From: Cercis canadensis
Lineage: Eukaryota; Streptophyta; Magnoliopsida; Fabales; Fabaceae
Length of the DNA stretch: 64,000 bases
Reading direction: 5' to 3'
Assembly: GCA_003255065.1 (NCBI GenBank)
Contig: QAOA01008740.1
Location: 213,290-277,289, forward strand
Made by a program: the position numbers and the translations under genes. The notes under the pieces were generated by a model. It did no database searches, had not been told where the DNA came from, and worked only from the letters and a program-made list of their open reading frames with translations. Below, piece after piece: positions 34,560 to 45,882 of this stretch. How positions within the stretch are numbered: position 1 is the stretch's first letter; every line of letters begins with the position of its first letter.

Positions 34560-35402
34560 TTCTCTAATGGTATGCCTATTATATACACACAGCCACAAGG
34601 CAACAAAACAATCAATATAAAACATGGATATCACATGAATTTATACTTTACAAGACAGAGAATAGAAAAATAAAGCAACAAACATTAAGTTAAGCAAGCT
34701 ATAATGTGTTATCAATGATTGTCAACATTGATATAAAACAATAAGGACATAATCATATATGAAAAAAAACTTCATGTGATAAAAAAAAATAGGTCACTAA
34801 ATCATAAATAAAAATTAATTATAATTGAAATTTTTAAATGAAAGATATAATATAATTTTTACTTAATTTTAGTGAACAAGTAACCATTACAATATAGATC
34901 AAATTTGACCGTGATACTTTCTCTCTCCTACCTTGTCATTAACCTTATTCGCCCTTCCTTATGTGTACTACTAGTGTACTATNTTCTCTAATGGTATGCC
35001 TATATACACACAGCCACAAGGAAACAAAACAATCAATATAAAACATGGATATCACATGAATTTATACTTTACAAGACAGAGAATAGAAAAATAAAGCAAC
35101 AAACATTAAGTTAAGCAAGCTATAATGTGTTATCAATGATTGTCAACATTGATATAAAACAATAAGGACATAATCATATATGAAAAAAAACTTCATGTGA
35201 TAAAAAAAAATAGGTCACTAAATCATAAATAAAAATTAATTATAATTGAAATTTTTAAATGAAAGATATAATATAATTTTTACTTAATTTTAGTGAACAA
35301 GTAACCATTACAATATAGATCAAATTTGACCGTGATACTTTCTCTCTCCTACCTTGTCATTAACCTTATTCGCCCTTCCTTATGTGTACTACTAGTGTAC
35401 TA
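34560..35402. repeat. ~420-bp direct duplicate around the N at 34983
   Basis: Bases 34560-34982 recur at 34984-35402 almost unchanged; a 4-base difference near 'tgcctattatatacac' is the only clear indel I see. Copies meet at the N, the signature of unmerged overlapping contigs. The segment itself has no recognisable gene. Confidence 0.82.
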
Positions 35403-35675
35403 TATTCTTATCTGTTCAAATTATTTAATCATTTTGTATTACTTCATTGAAGACAACTATTTCTTCTTATTATCTTTCAACGTTTTGGAAACAAAATTAT
35501 TTAATCCAACAAACAAAGTTTTCTTACTTAATATAATAGATCCCAATTCACCCTTTTTTGTATCATAACTGAATTCACTTATAAAACTCCATAAAAACCC
35601 AAAGTAGGAAGGGAAGTTTGTTGCCTTACCTACATATGTGATTTGGCGGAATATATCTCTTTAACCAGTCCATGA
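35365..35675 (-). repeat. Long inverted repeat, right arm (pairs with 21010-21310)
   Basis: The reverse complement of this segment aligns to 21010-21310 over about 300 bases. It lies just upstream of the minus-strand MULE gene start and about 260 bases left of the Copia LTR. A MULE terminal-repeat role is possible but unproven. Confidence 0.75.
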
Positions 35676-35933
35676 GAAGCAAGTTTCGCACTATGAAATT
35701 TTACTCAATTTTGTACTTCCTAGGCCATGAGAAGCAAGTTGTCACATATCGTTTCAAGCTCCAAATCAAGCCCATAATCACCATTTACAACCTTGCAAGT
35801 TTTCTGGGACTTGACCTCTCTCTACAAGTGCTCCTTGCAAGGTGACTAAGGATTTCTATGTTGAGAAATTGAGGTGGGGAAGGAAGGCATGTGCAAAGTG
35901 ATAGAACATTATCCACCTAGAAAAAATAAGGTT

Positions 35934-36086
35934 TGTTGTATATAATTTTCAAACAATCAAAATACTATTACAATAGCTTTAGGATTAGTATTTTTGAATA
36001 TTCTTGGAATTACTTGTAAATGTATTTATACTCTACAAACAACAGTACAATATATGCTTCTTTTCTTCTAAATTGTAGCTTCTTTA
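35934..36086 (+). mobile_element. Short Copia 5' LTR with degenerate initiator-Met PBS
   Basis: The segment begins TGTTGTATATAATTTTC and ends near CTTCTTTATA, about 150 bp, in the range of short Retrofit-like Copia LTRs. It is followed by TAGTATCAAAGC (36087-36098), which matches the usual Copia primer-binding site TGGTATCAGAGC with G-to-A changes. A Copia gag-like frame begins at 36124. No 3' LTR is in the window. Confidence 0.6.
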
Positions 36087-36123
36087 TAGTATCAAAGCAA
36101 ATAGCTTAACATCATTTTTTTTC

Positions 36124-38155
36124 CATGGCCAAAATCTCTTAATTTTCTTCAATCTTTCCTTTTATAATTATTTCCCCTACAGTTCATCACCCTAGTTCTA
36201 CTTTAATTTCCTTTACTTCAATCCATCTTCCCATCAAACTAAATCGACATAACTACTCCTCTTGGCGTACCCTTGTTGATGCTTTCTTCCAGGGACACGA
36301 TCTTATGCCATTCTTAGATGGAACTAGAATCTGCCCACCCTCTACAATTAACTCATATAGTATCATCTTGGTCAATCTTAAATATATTATATGGATCCGG
36401 TATGAAAAATTTCTCTTGCATGCCATCACTGCTTCTTTTGAAATTGAAGTTCTCAATCTTCTTGGCAAACCAGCCACTGTCAAGGAAGCTTAGAATCACC
36501 TAAAAACTCTTTTTGCCAACCAATCTTGGTCTCAGTTAATGTCCTTATATGAAAAACTTTCAACTACCACTTGAGGTTCCTAACCAGTCACTACTTATTT
36601 GCAACAAATGAAAAATATTGTTGATGACATAAGTCTCATTTCAACGCCTGTTAATGAAATTGACCTTGTCATTCATGTGTTGAATGGACTTGGTTTTGAG
36701 TTCAAGGAGATATCCAGTCCTAAAAGGCCAAGGGACACACCAATCACCTTTATGGAGCTTAGAGATATTCTTGTGGATTTTCAAATATTTATAAAGAAAA
36801 CTGAAACTTTATTCACTTCCCTACCCTTTACTACCAAAGTTGCCACCAAGAATCCAACTCTTTCATACAGAAAATGCTATCCCTCATCCAAACCACTTCT
36901 CTTCGAGCCACCCTCCCCTTCCCCCTCCACTAGTTCATTTTCTCCCATCACTTGTCAACTTTGCTCCAAACCTGGCCACATAGCTATTAGGTGTTATAAA
37001 TTCTTCCCCCACTTTAGACTAGAAAAATCTCCTAAAGCCAATTTTACCACCACTTAATTGTCTCTTAATCCTGACCCTTGGCTTTTAGACACTGGAGCAT
37101 CTCACCATGTCACCAACGACTCAATTAACCTTCACTCCAAGCAAGATTATCAAGGTAATGATCATATTCTTGTTGGCAATAGTAAGGCCCTTTCCATCAG
37201 TCATCTTGGTTCCACTAAGTTAGACATTCATTTTCCTCCTTTCACATACACAATGTTCATTGTGTCTTTTATATGAAAAATAATCTAGTCTCTATTTCTC
37301 AATTTTGTGCTTCCGACAATGTTTATATTGAATTTTCACATTCTTCTTTCTTTTGTGAAAGATCTGACTATGGGGCGTCACTCCTTCAAAGCCCAATAAG
37401 GATCACACTTACCATCTCCCAGTTCTTCATTCTCGATCACCACCTTACCCTTAAGCTCTCCATGCTCAACATGTCACTTCACCTTCTTTGTGACATCACC
37501 ACCTAGGTCATCCTCATTCTCGCACTCTCCATCATCTATAAATTTAGTTTGATATTAAAGACTGTCCTTCATGCTCATGCAATAGAAGTCACCGTTTACC
37601 ATTCTCCACTTCTAGTCTTAAGACATCTAGGTCATTAAAGTGTGTTTTTGTGATGTATGAGGTCTTTCTCCTCAAGTTTCAGTAGATAATTTCAAATTCT
37701 ATGTAATCTTTGTTAATCATTTCATAAGATATTCATGGTTGTATCCACTTAAGAAAAAGTCTGATGTATTTCAAATTTTTGTTCAATTCAAAAATCTTGT
37801 GGAATCTTATTTTAATCTTTCCATTACTTCTTTTCACTTCGATAATGGCGGTGAATTTATATAATTAAAGTCTTTCTTTGCCACACATGAAATTTCTTTT
37901 TTCACCTCACCTACGTATACTCTACAAAGAATGGTCTTCCAGAAAGAAATACTATATCTCAAGGCATGTAAAATGTGTGGAGGAAGTATTTCCTTTTAAA
38001 ATCTCTACAGTCCCATCCAACCCACCTCCACATAATTCAAATTTCAACCTTGATCTTATCTTAGCATCCTACTATCATATCTCACTAAACAAATTAAACT
38101 CTCATCGTTCCCATCAAATTCGGCCTCACCCAATCTCTCCTCATATGTTCCTATT
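36124..38155 (+). pseudogene. Ty1/Copia gag-pol, truncated and with many stops
   Basis: Following the frames in order gives a gag start with 'KLNRHNYSSWRTLVDAFF', a gag body (36599-37057), a zinc knuckle CQLCSKPGHIAIRC (near 36955-36996), a protease site WLLDTGASHHVT (about 37078-37113), and integrase pieces around 37840-37960 including FHFDNGGEFI. Reverse transcriptase and RNase H are missing because the Athila-like LTR starts at 38156. At least five stops or shifts break the frame. It is a dead, 3' truncated Copia element on the + strand, with gene order typical for the family. Confidence 0.88.
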
Positions 38156-39446
38156 TGCCACGCAAAAATCATACGCAAGTGTACGTTTCTGGAACAAGTA
38201 ATATAATGATGAATCAAGTATCGTCCCACGAGGATTATGGTTACTAAGTACAAAAATTAAGTCAATCCTAACTTTATCTAGACAATGAAAACTAAATGTC
38301 AATCAATAATTTAAAGACAAAAGAAATTAAACAGATAGAGATTCAAAAGAGAAAGATATAGGGTTCCCGATTTCACCATAGCTATTTCGGATTTTCATCC
38401 CTACTTTATTAACCAAGAATTATTTCTCTAATTACTAGCCAAGAATCTTAAACTATTAATTAGTCTTTCTCAAGGTCAAATGAAATTATCTCTAAGTGCT
38501 AATTCACTATATTTCTATGTGGATTAAGCTATCCAGAAATTCCTTAAGTTATTTGCTTCTTTTGATAGCTACATAGACCATAAAAGTATATTCCTATCAT
38601 TTTTTACATCCATGATTTTTATCTCTATGATCTTATGTCACAAATCACTTCCTGGTCTCATTGAAATTATCTAAACAACTAATTAATGGCCAATTAATTA
38701 GAAACATGAAGAATTGAAATGAAAATATCAATTAAGAAATAAATTCTTGACTTAAATCAATAGAGAATAATAAAACTTTCTAGCTATGCTACATCGTAGC
38801 CCTAGAAAATGAGTTTAGCTTATGATAAAATATGAAAACATGTTCACACTAATTTCAGACATGAAAACAAGAGAAAGAGATGAGAAAACTCGTTGAAGCT
38901 GAAAATTGGTGATGAAATCATTTTCTTGGAGCTTGATCTTCCCTTCCTTGCTTGCCTCTTGCATAAAACAGGTGTGTAACCCAAATTTAGACTGTAAACC
39001 ACCTATTTATAGGTCTTAAGAAGTTTAGAGAAAATAAGGAATTAAAACAACAAAGCAGTCTTAACTAAAATAGGAAAATTGGAAGTCAATCCTCAGTTAG
39101 CTGCCGGAGGGCTGTGGCGTTGAATAATGGCTCTGCAGCATTGAAGTCTCTATTTGAATGTTGAACTCTGGTTGAGCATCTATGATGCAGTGTTGAAGCT
39201 ACTGCTCAAACTGGCTTTTCCTTCATAAAAAGGGGGTCATGGCACTGAAGCTGCTGCCTCGTTCGCAAAGTAACCAAAATTTACCCTTTTTAATATCAAA
39301 ATATGCTTAAAAGATTTCCAAGCATTCCTAAATTGAAACCATGCAAAATAAACATTAAAACACAAAAATCAACTTTAAAACACCTTAGAACAAGCAATTA
39401 ACAAGCTAGATAAATACAACATAAGAGGTATAAAACTGACTTATCA
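38156..39446 (-). mobile_element. Athila-like element A, 3' LTR
   Basis: On the + strand the LTR starts TGCCACGCAAAAATC and ends GACTTATCA, about 1291 bp. It is homologous along its length to the 1225-bp LTR at 42976-44200, including 'acgcaagtgtacg', 'tttcaccatagctatt' and 'aaccaagaa' landmarks. It is followed at once by AATACCCCCAAACTTAAG, which on the minus strand is a polypurine tract, so this is the 3' LTR of a minus-strand element. Its left edge abuts the Copia remnant. The matching 5' LTR is not identified in the window. Confidence 0.78.
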
Positions 39447-39986
39447 AATACCCCCAAACTTAAGATTTGCTAGTCCTTGGGCAAAACTAAAGAAAAATCA
39501 CAAACAACATGACAAACTTAATCGATGAATGATTATTTAGCTTTACTAACTTGATAGGCCTAAAAGTAAATACTCACATAGAACTTAAAGAAAGTTTACC
39601 ATATCATGAAAATGTTAAGTCTTAATTCTAATGCAAACTTAACTTCATTTAAAGTTCATTGAGTGTGTGTGTGCCTTGCCCCTCACAACTTACCCTTCAA
39701 GCATTTAAACAAGCTTATGCATTCAAGCACTCACATAGACAATTTTAGGAAAACCATATGTTTGCTTTTAAGGCCATTCTCCTCTAATGTAGACCAACAC
39801 ACAACATCAAAAAAATCACTAGGTCTTTACAAGCATATAATGTTTGGCTGAGGTTAGGGTTGGATAAAAGATATTAAAATAAGCTAACTATACACTACAC
39901 AAAGCCAATTTTAGAAAAAAATAGAGCACTCAAGCATGACATTAGCTCCCCACATTCCACAGACAAGTCACTTTGTCATCCACTTT

Positions 39987-40371
39987 TCTTTTCTTTTTAT
40001 TTCAAGTTTGTACTTCTTTTGCTTTTCTTCTTTTTCATTTTTTTTTAACTAATAAGAACACCCTTAAACTTGATTTTCTTTATATTCTCAAGAGATGTCT
40101 TATTCAAGGTTTTTTTTTTTTTCAACACCAAGAAACTACAAATCTTGTTTCACAAAACTCTTTTCTCTTCACTAAGCNTCTTTTCTTTTTATTTCAAATT
40201 TGTACTTCTTTTGCTTTTCTTCTTTTTCATTTTTTTTAACTAATAAGAACACCCTCAAACTTGATTTTCTTTATATTCTCAAGAGATGTCTTATTCAAGG
40301 TTTTTTTTTTTTTTTTCAACACCAAGAAACTACAAATCTTGTTTCACAAAACTCTTTTCTCTTCACTAAGC
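39987..40371. repeat. ~190-bp direct duplicate around the N at 40178
   Basis: Bases 39987-40177 recur at 40179-40371 with two differences and a longer T-run in the second copy. As at 3775, the copies meet at a single N, pointing to an unmerged contig overlap within element A. Confidence 0.8.
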
Positions 40372-41046
40372 CTCCCAATCCACCATTTTTTTTATGTATT
40401 TTTCATTCAAGCTCCAAATATTTTTCCAAAATAAAAATTGTGTCATAAATGCAAAGTGCATGAGGAAAATACTAAGTGGCACGGGTTAAGGGTGTGGTTA
40501 ACAAAGAAAAAGTCTCAAATCGGTTGAAGTGGGTTGAACAAGGGATAGTTATTCATGGGTAGGCTAGAAAGGCTCAAAGTATCCAAACAAGGCCTAGATC
40601 ACTTTTCTAATGCAACATGGCCTAGGATTTTGCCTCATGTGGCGATCAAACAAATTCTAGTATCCTTAAGGTCTAAAAAGTACTAAAATGCATAAACCTA
40701 CTCTAGATGTGGCCAATGATTCATTAGTTCAGGGCATGTGCTCAAAATGTGTACAAGAGGACAATGAAATTCAATCAAGATCACATAGGAATTAAGCAAA
40801 CATTAGCATCCTATGCCTCATTTTCTAAAAGTTCTATGCAAATAAAATCTAGAGTCTATCATGTGCCCTAGGTTTTCAAGCATCAAGATCACTCATCAAG
40901 AACACAAAACTACTATATTCTTAAAATCATAAAGCAAAAACGAAAATCAAAACAAAAATATAAAAATTAAAATTCCCCACCCCCATACTCAAACATACAT
41001 TGTCCCTAATGTGTACAGAAAGTAAGAGAATATGAAGAATACTCCC

Positions 41047-42300
41047 CTAAAAAGAAGTAGACATGTTGTCCCCGTTATCATCATTGTCATCAATTTTCTC
41101 CTGTTCCTTAGAGGGATATAGGTGAAGCTCAGGTGCCGATGGAAATGACATCACTACTTGTCTTTGAGTGGCCGTGCAATAACTGTGATAGTGAGCCATA
41201 TAAGCATTGACATCTAGCTGATAATGCATGAACTGACCTACCTTTGTGCTGAAGTGCATGAGGTGTTTCATTTGATGCTTCATTCTAGCCATTCTAGTGT
41301 CAAGTGACTCAGATGGTTGTGAAGAGGTTGCCCCAGCATTCTCAAGCTTTGGTTGAGGATGTGGTTCCCGAGAATAAGGATTCCATCCTTGTAACTTGTG
41401 AGCATAGGCACCTAGGGGTTGCTTGGGATTGAGCAACTCCTCGTCTGGACCCCATTTAACCACCATCTTTTGACACAATAACGTGATCACATAGGGATAG
41501 CCAAAAATAATAGCTTTTTGTCTATCAATGTAATAGAGGACAGATTGCTGAATTAGACTTCTTATATTGATGGTCCTCTTAGTCATAATTGCATAAAGAT
41601 TCCATCCTTGTAACTTGTGAGCATAGGCACCTAGGGGTTGCTTGGGATTGAGCAACTCCTCATTTGGACCCCATTTAACCACCATCTTTTGACACAATAA
41701 CGTGATCACATAGGGGTAGCCAAAAACAATAGCTTTCTGTCTATTAATGTAATAGAGGACAGATTGCTGAATTAGACTTCTTATATCGATGGTCCTCTTA
41801 GTCATAATTGCATAAAGAAGCACGACTCAATTTGTTATTACATCACTGAGATGGTCGGTGGGAATGAGGTGAGCACAGATGAAGTGGTATGAAACTTTGC
41901 TGTTTGTCTCCAAACCTTACTTGAAGGAAATAGGAGTTTCAATTTGAGTCTTCCATTGGATGCCTAGCTTGCTTAGCATGGATATAACTTCCTCCTATTG
42001 AAGCCCTTCATTCCAATACTTCAGGTAGTCATTGTTAGGAAGGTTCAACAAGCCTAAGAGTGAGTTGATGGAGTAGCTATCAAAGGGAACCCACTTGTCT
42101 CGCACATATACCTTGAAATCCTTTCAAAACTTTGTGTTGGCATAAAACTCATCAACCATTGGTACCACAACTACTATGGGATGCTGGACCAACTCTAACT
42201 AGCCATTGTGGGTCACCAAATCCCTTATCACTTAGGTAAGGCCATGGAAAAATTCAAAGCCTTGCTTTGGAATGCATGCTTTATGGATGATAAAGTGTTG
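41047..42300 (-). pseudogene. Athila-type ORF between pol and 3' LTR ('plant transposon protein' domain)
   Basis: On the minus strand, VDEFYANTKF (near 42155-42130) and 'VYVRDKWVPFDSYSINSLL' precede a 258-codon open stretch (41047-41823) with GYPYVITLLCQKMVVKWGP. These are hallmarks of the ORF found near the 3' end of Athila-type elements and often called a putative plant transposon protein; its function is unknown. Stops upstream of 41823 (for example before EEVISML) show it is dead. A 219-bp in-frame tandem duplication (41379-41816) repeats 73 residues. The protein tail is acidic (EKIDDNDDNGDN). Confidence 0.65.
41379..41816 (-). repeat. In-frame tandem duplication, 2 x 219 bp
   Basis: Units 41379-41597 and 41598-41816 differ at only about seven positions and are exactly 73 codons long, so the frame stays open across both. 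The duplication must be recent relative to the element. Confidence 0.92.
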
Positions 42301-42975
42301 AAACTGCTATGCTGCTTCCTTGTTCATGAATTTGAAGTGGTAAAAGGAATTGAAAGAAGAAGGGGTTGTGACCTTTTTCTTATTGGATGGTGTCATGATA
42401 TGGTGGTGGCTAAGTCACAATCCTATAGAACACATGAGAATAAGACCCCAAACACAATGCGAAAACATATCACAATGCAATGCGTTGATTGGCACTTGGT
42501 GTTAACTCAATAAAGCCTATGGAACACGCACACATTTTGGCAAATAAGTGTCAAAGAGGCCATCCAATCAAGAAATTTTGAGCAAAAGAGAATCTAACCT
42601 TCATGGTGTCATTTGATTGAACACATAGTATGCACAACAAAAAACACAATTTCCAAAAGCCTAACTAAACATGCAAAACCTCTGTCAGGCCAAGTGTTCA
42701 TTTAAAAGTACCCAAGAAGGATAAATTATTAAGAGAATTACCGGGGAAGTGCAAGAATAGAGAGACCATCTTTTATGCTGAGTTAATTTGGTGTGAGTGT
42801 GATTAATGGTTAATGAGGACCAAAAAACTTGTGGGTCTAGGGCAGAGAGGTACGAAAATAGGAATGAAGTTGGATGGGTGAAGAATTTTGGTGGCTAAGT
42901 TGATGAAGTTGGCTGTTTGAAGTGTGGGTATGTGTGTTCTTGAGGAAATATGTGCTTAAGAGAGATAGGGAGTGG

Positions 42976-44200
42976 TGTGAAAAAACCTTAACGCAAGTGT
43001 ACGTTATCGTTTCCAAGTAATAAGATGAGATAGAGTTATCGTTCCCACAAGGACTAATGTATCAACTACCAAAATTGGGTTAACCTTAATTTTATCTAAT
43101 CAATCAATATGGAGATATTTTCAAAAAACAACTAAAATAGGATGAAAACAAACTTAAACCAGAAAACTAACAATCTAAACCAGCAAAATGATAGAATTAT
43201 CAAGAGAAAAATATCTAGGGCTTTTGATTTCACCATAGCTATTCCGATTTACTATTCCTAATTCATTAACCAAGAACACTCTTCCTAATTGCTAGCCAAG
43301 AACCCTAAATTATTTATTAGCCTTTCCCAAGGTCAAACAAAAGTATTTCTAAGTTATGAACCCACGATATTCCTATGTGAATTGCGAATAACCTAGAAAT
43401 TCACTTAATTCTATGGTTCTTTTTAAATAGCTACACAGGCCATGGAGGTATATTCCTATCCTACATGCAACCTATGTTCTTAATCTCTATGATCTTTAAT
43501 TACAAATTACCTCCCAGTCTCATTGTAATTATCTAATCAACTAATTGGTGATCAAGCAATTAGAAGCATGAAGATTTGAGAAGAAGAAGACAATTTAATA
43601 AAGGAGTTCTTGAATTAAAGAAATAGAAAATCACAAATCATCCTAGCTAGACTACATCATAGCCCTAGAAGGGAATTTAGTTCATAGCAAAAAGGAAGAA
43701 CAAGGTAAAATTAAATCTAGACAAGGTTCAAAGAGAAGAAGAATAAAAACTCTGAAGAGAAGCCCCAATCTTGTTGTGCCCTTCTCCAATCCTTGTTTTT
43801 GCTCTCCTTCTTGCCTCCAAAAAGTCCAGAAAAGAATCCCCTAAACAATCCATAAAAGTTCCTATTTATACTCTCTCTAAAAGTCCTAAAGAAACTAAAG
43901 AAAAAGGGCACGTGTTCAGAAAAATCGCACGGGCGCCGCGGCTCTGGATTTTCAGCGCCGCAGCGCTGAGTTGCTGCCCCGCTTTTAAATTTCATGCTCC
44001 AGGCGCCGCAGCTCTGGGTTTTGGGCGCCGCAGCTCTTGAATTCTGGTCTAGAAACTTCCCAATTCTTCAATTCTTCATTCTAACCTGTGAAACCTACAA
44101 TTTAACATAAAACATCCTATTAGATGATGATTAATCTCAATAAACAACCAAATAATTAAGTAAAAGAGATCTAAAGAGTGGGTATAAAACCCACTCAACA
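42976..44200 (-). mobile_element. Athila-like element B, 3' LTR (complete, 1225 bp)
   Basis: The + strand ends are TGTGAAAAAACC and CCCACTCAACA, i.e. TG...CA. The following AATACCCCCAAACTTAA is a polypurine tract on the minus strand. The first 460 bases repeat at 48516-48975 with about seven substitutions, roughly 98.5% identity, so the insertion is young. Four GCGCCGC-rich motifs lie at 43928-44036. A shorter repeat-to-PPT reading was preferred over an LTR ending near 45570 because only this one gives canonical ends. Confidence 0.85.
43928..44036. repeat. GCGCCGCAGC motif cluster in Athila-like LTR
   Basis: Four copies of a GGCGCCGC(A/G)GC(T/G)CTG-like motif occur in about 110 bases of otherwise AT-rich LTR. 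Related but degenerate motifs (GCGCTGCAGTG) recur near 51043-51105, and CTGCAGCATTGAAG near 39135, so the cluster is a family trait. It may be transcribed in the element leader. Confidence 0.7.
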
Positions 44201-45882
44201 AATACCCCCAAACTTAACATTTGCTTGTCCTCGAGCAAAGAAAGAGAAAAATTAAATTAAACTCAACAACTAACTAACAAAGTGAAAAATTTATTTGCTA
44301 ACCATACAAGCCTCAAAGATCTCTATTAAACACAAATCCTAGAAAATTTTCAAAATAGCATGAATGTGTATAATTTCAACCCAAAGTTAATCTCATCTCA
44401 ATCTCACTAAAATTTTCTGTGTGTGTAAGTATAGCCCTTGCTTACCCTACACTCTCTTCACTTAAATCAGATTACACAAATAAGCTCATAAGCATATATT
44501 CTCCACTTTTATTCTCTCAGAACCCCATATGCTTGCTTTTCATGTCAATCTCCACTAATGTAGGTATTTCACAATATTGAGGATCAAAAGGACTTTTGAT
44601 AAGCTTGTAATGTGTGCCTGGGTTAAGGGTAGGATGATAGATAAATATGTGGCTTAACTCACCAATCACACAAATTCAGTTTAGAGCAAATTAAGAGCAC
44701 CCTTCTTTCTTTTCACTTCTAACTCCCCCAAACTTATTTTCTTCTTTACTTTTCCATCCACCAATAGAATTCTTACTTTTGGGCCACTACATCCCATACT
44801 CAATGCTTTCTAAGACATTTTTTTTTCTTTTTTCAATATTTGCACAATTGTCTTTTTTTTTTTTCATTGCAAAATATTCTTTTTTTTCTTTACAGCAGGG
44901 ATGTAGCTCTTTGAATTTTCATTCTTTGGTGGTCATTTCATTGAAATCTTCCTTTTCTTTTTCTTCAATTCTCCTTAATTTTTCTAGCTCTAAATGCTCT
45001 TAAGACTAAAAATGTGCTTTAGGTGAAAGGTTCAAGTCAAAAGATCATTCAAAGGGCTAGGATCAGTGTAGGTGACAAAGAAACAGACTAAATTAAGCTC
45101 AATGGGGTATGCTAGGGATAAAATATCATACAGAAGGATAGTTAGAAAGGCTCAAACGAAACAAAAATAGCCTAAATCATCTCCCTAATATTGCGCAGCC
45201 TAGGATTTCGCCTCGACTGACAATCAAGCAAGTTCTAGCATTCTGTGAGATTTTAAAATGACTTAATTCACATAATCATCTCTAAGCATGCAGATTTCAA
45301 ATAAACAGGGCTATGTGCTCAATAATTCAGGAAATTTCAATTAGACAAAATTTAACACAAGAGTTAATTAGAAACACAAACACAAAATCTATCATTTTTC
45401 TAGAGCTATAAATAGTGAAAATCAGTTTTATCATTATCCTAAGGTTAAACAAAAAATTTCACTCTATTCTACTAAACTAAAGAAAAAATAAAAATTAAAC
45501 ATAAAAACTATCTAGAAAAGCATTTTAAAAAAAATACCCAATAATAAATTAAGTACAAGTCAATACCGCAGCTCAAAAAATAATTCCCCACCCCCAAACT
45601 TAAAGGAAACATTGTCCTCAATGTTTAAAGCAAAGAAGAAAAAGATGCGAGGACTTCCCTGAAATGGAGATGGATCACTTTGCATCATCATCAAGTGGAG
45701 CTGCTGAGGGGAATAAAAGTTATAGATTGTATACCTGAAACATAAAAAAAATTAAACACACAAGCATGAAAATAAAATTAAACGACTAAAAAAAAAACTT
45801 AAGAGAAAAGGTTAAAAAGATTGGGTTGCCTCCCAAAAAGCACTTGTTTTATAGTCTTCAGCCTGACTGTCTCTGGAATAAA
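44201..45882 (-). other. Athila-like element B, non-coding region between protease and 3' LTR
   Basis: About 1.7 kb with no ORF of note. A CCCCACCCCCAAACTTAA sequence near 45587 resembles the polypurine tract. GGTTGCCTCCCAAAAAGCACT (45824 onward) is the boundary sequence that normally follows the end of pol in this family (compare 51350); here it follows protease directly, indicating loss of RT, RNase H and integrase. Confidence 0.7.

Larger units (their letters stand above)
39447..42975 (-). mobile_element. Athila-like element A, 3' internal region
   Basis: This is the interior of the minus-strand element next to its 3' LTR: a long non-coding part (39447-41046) with CCCACCCCCATACTCAA-type sequence near 40978, and an ORF region (41047-42300). 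A ~190-bp duplicate at an N lies within it (39987-40371). Pol and gag of this element are absent because element B begins at 42976. Confidence 0.65.

Noticed and set aside
42976-45570. Element B LTR extending to the CCCCACCCCCAAAC sequence near 45587
   Set aside because: A boundary at 44200 gives TG...CA ends next to a polypurine tract and a 1.2-kb LTR matching the size of element A's; the longer reading gives no canonical end.
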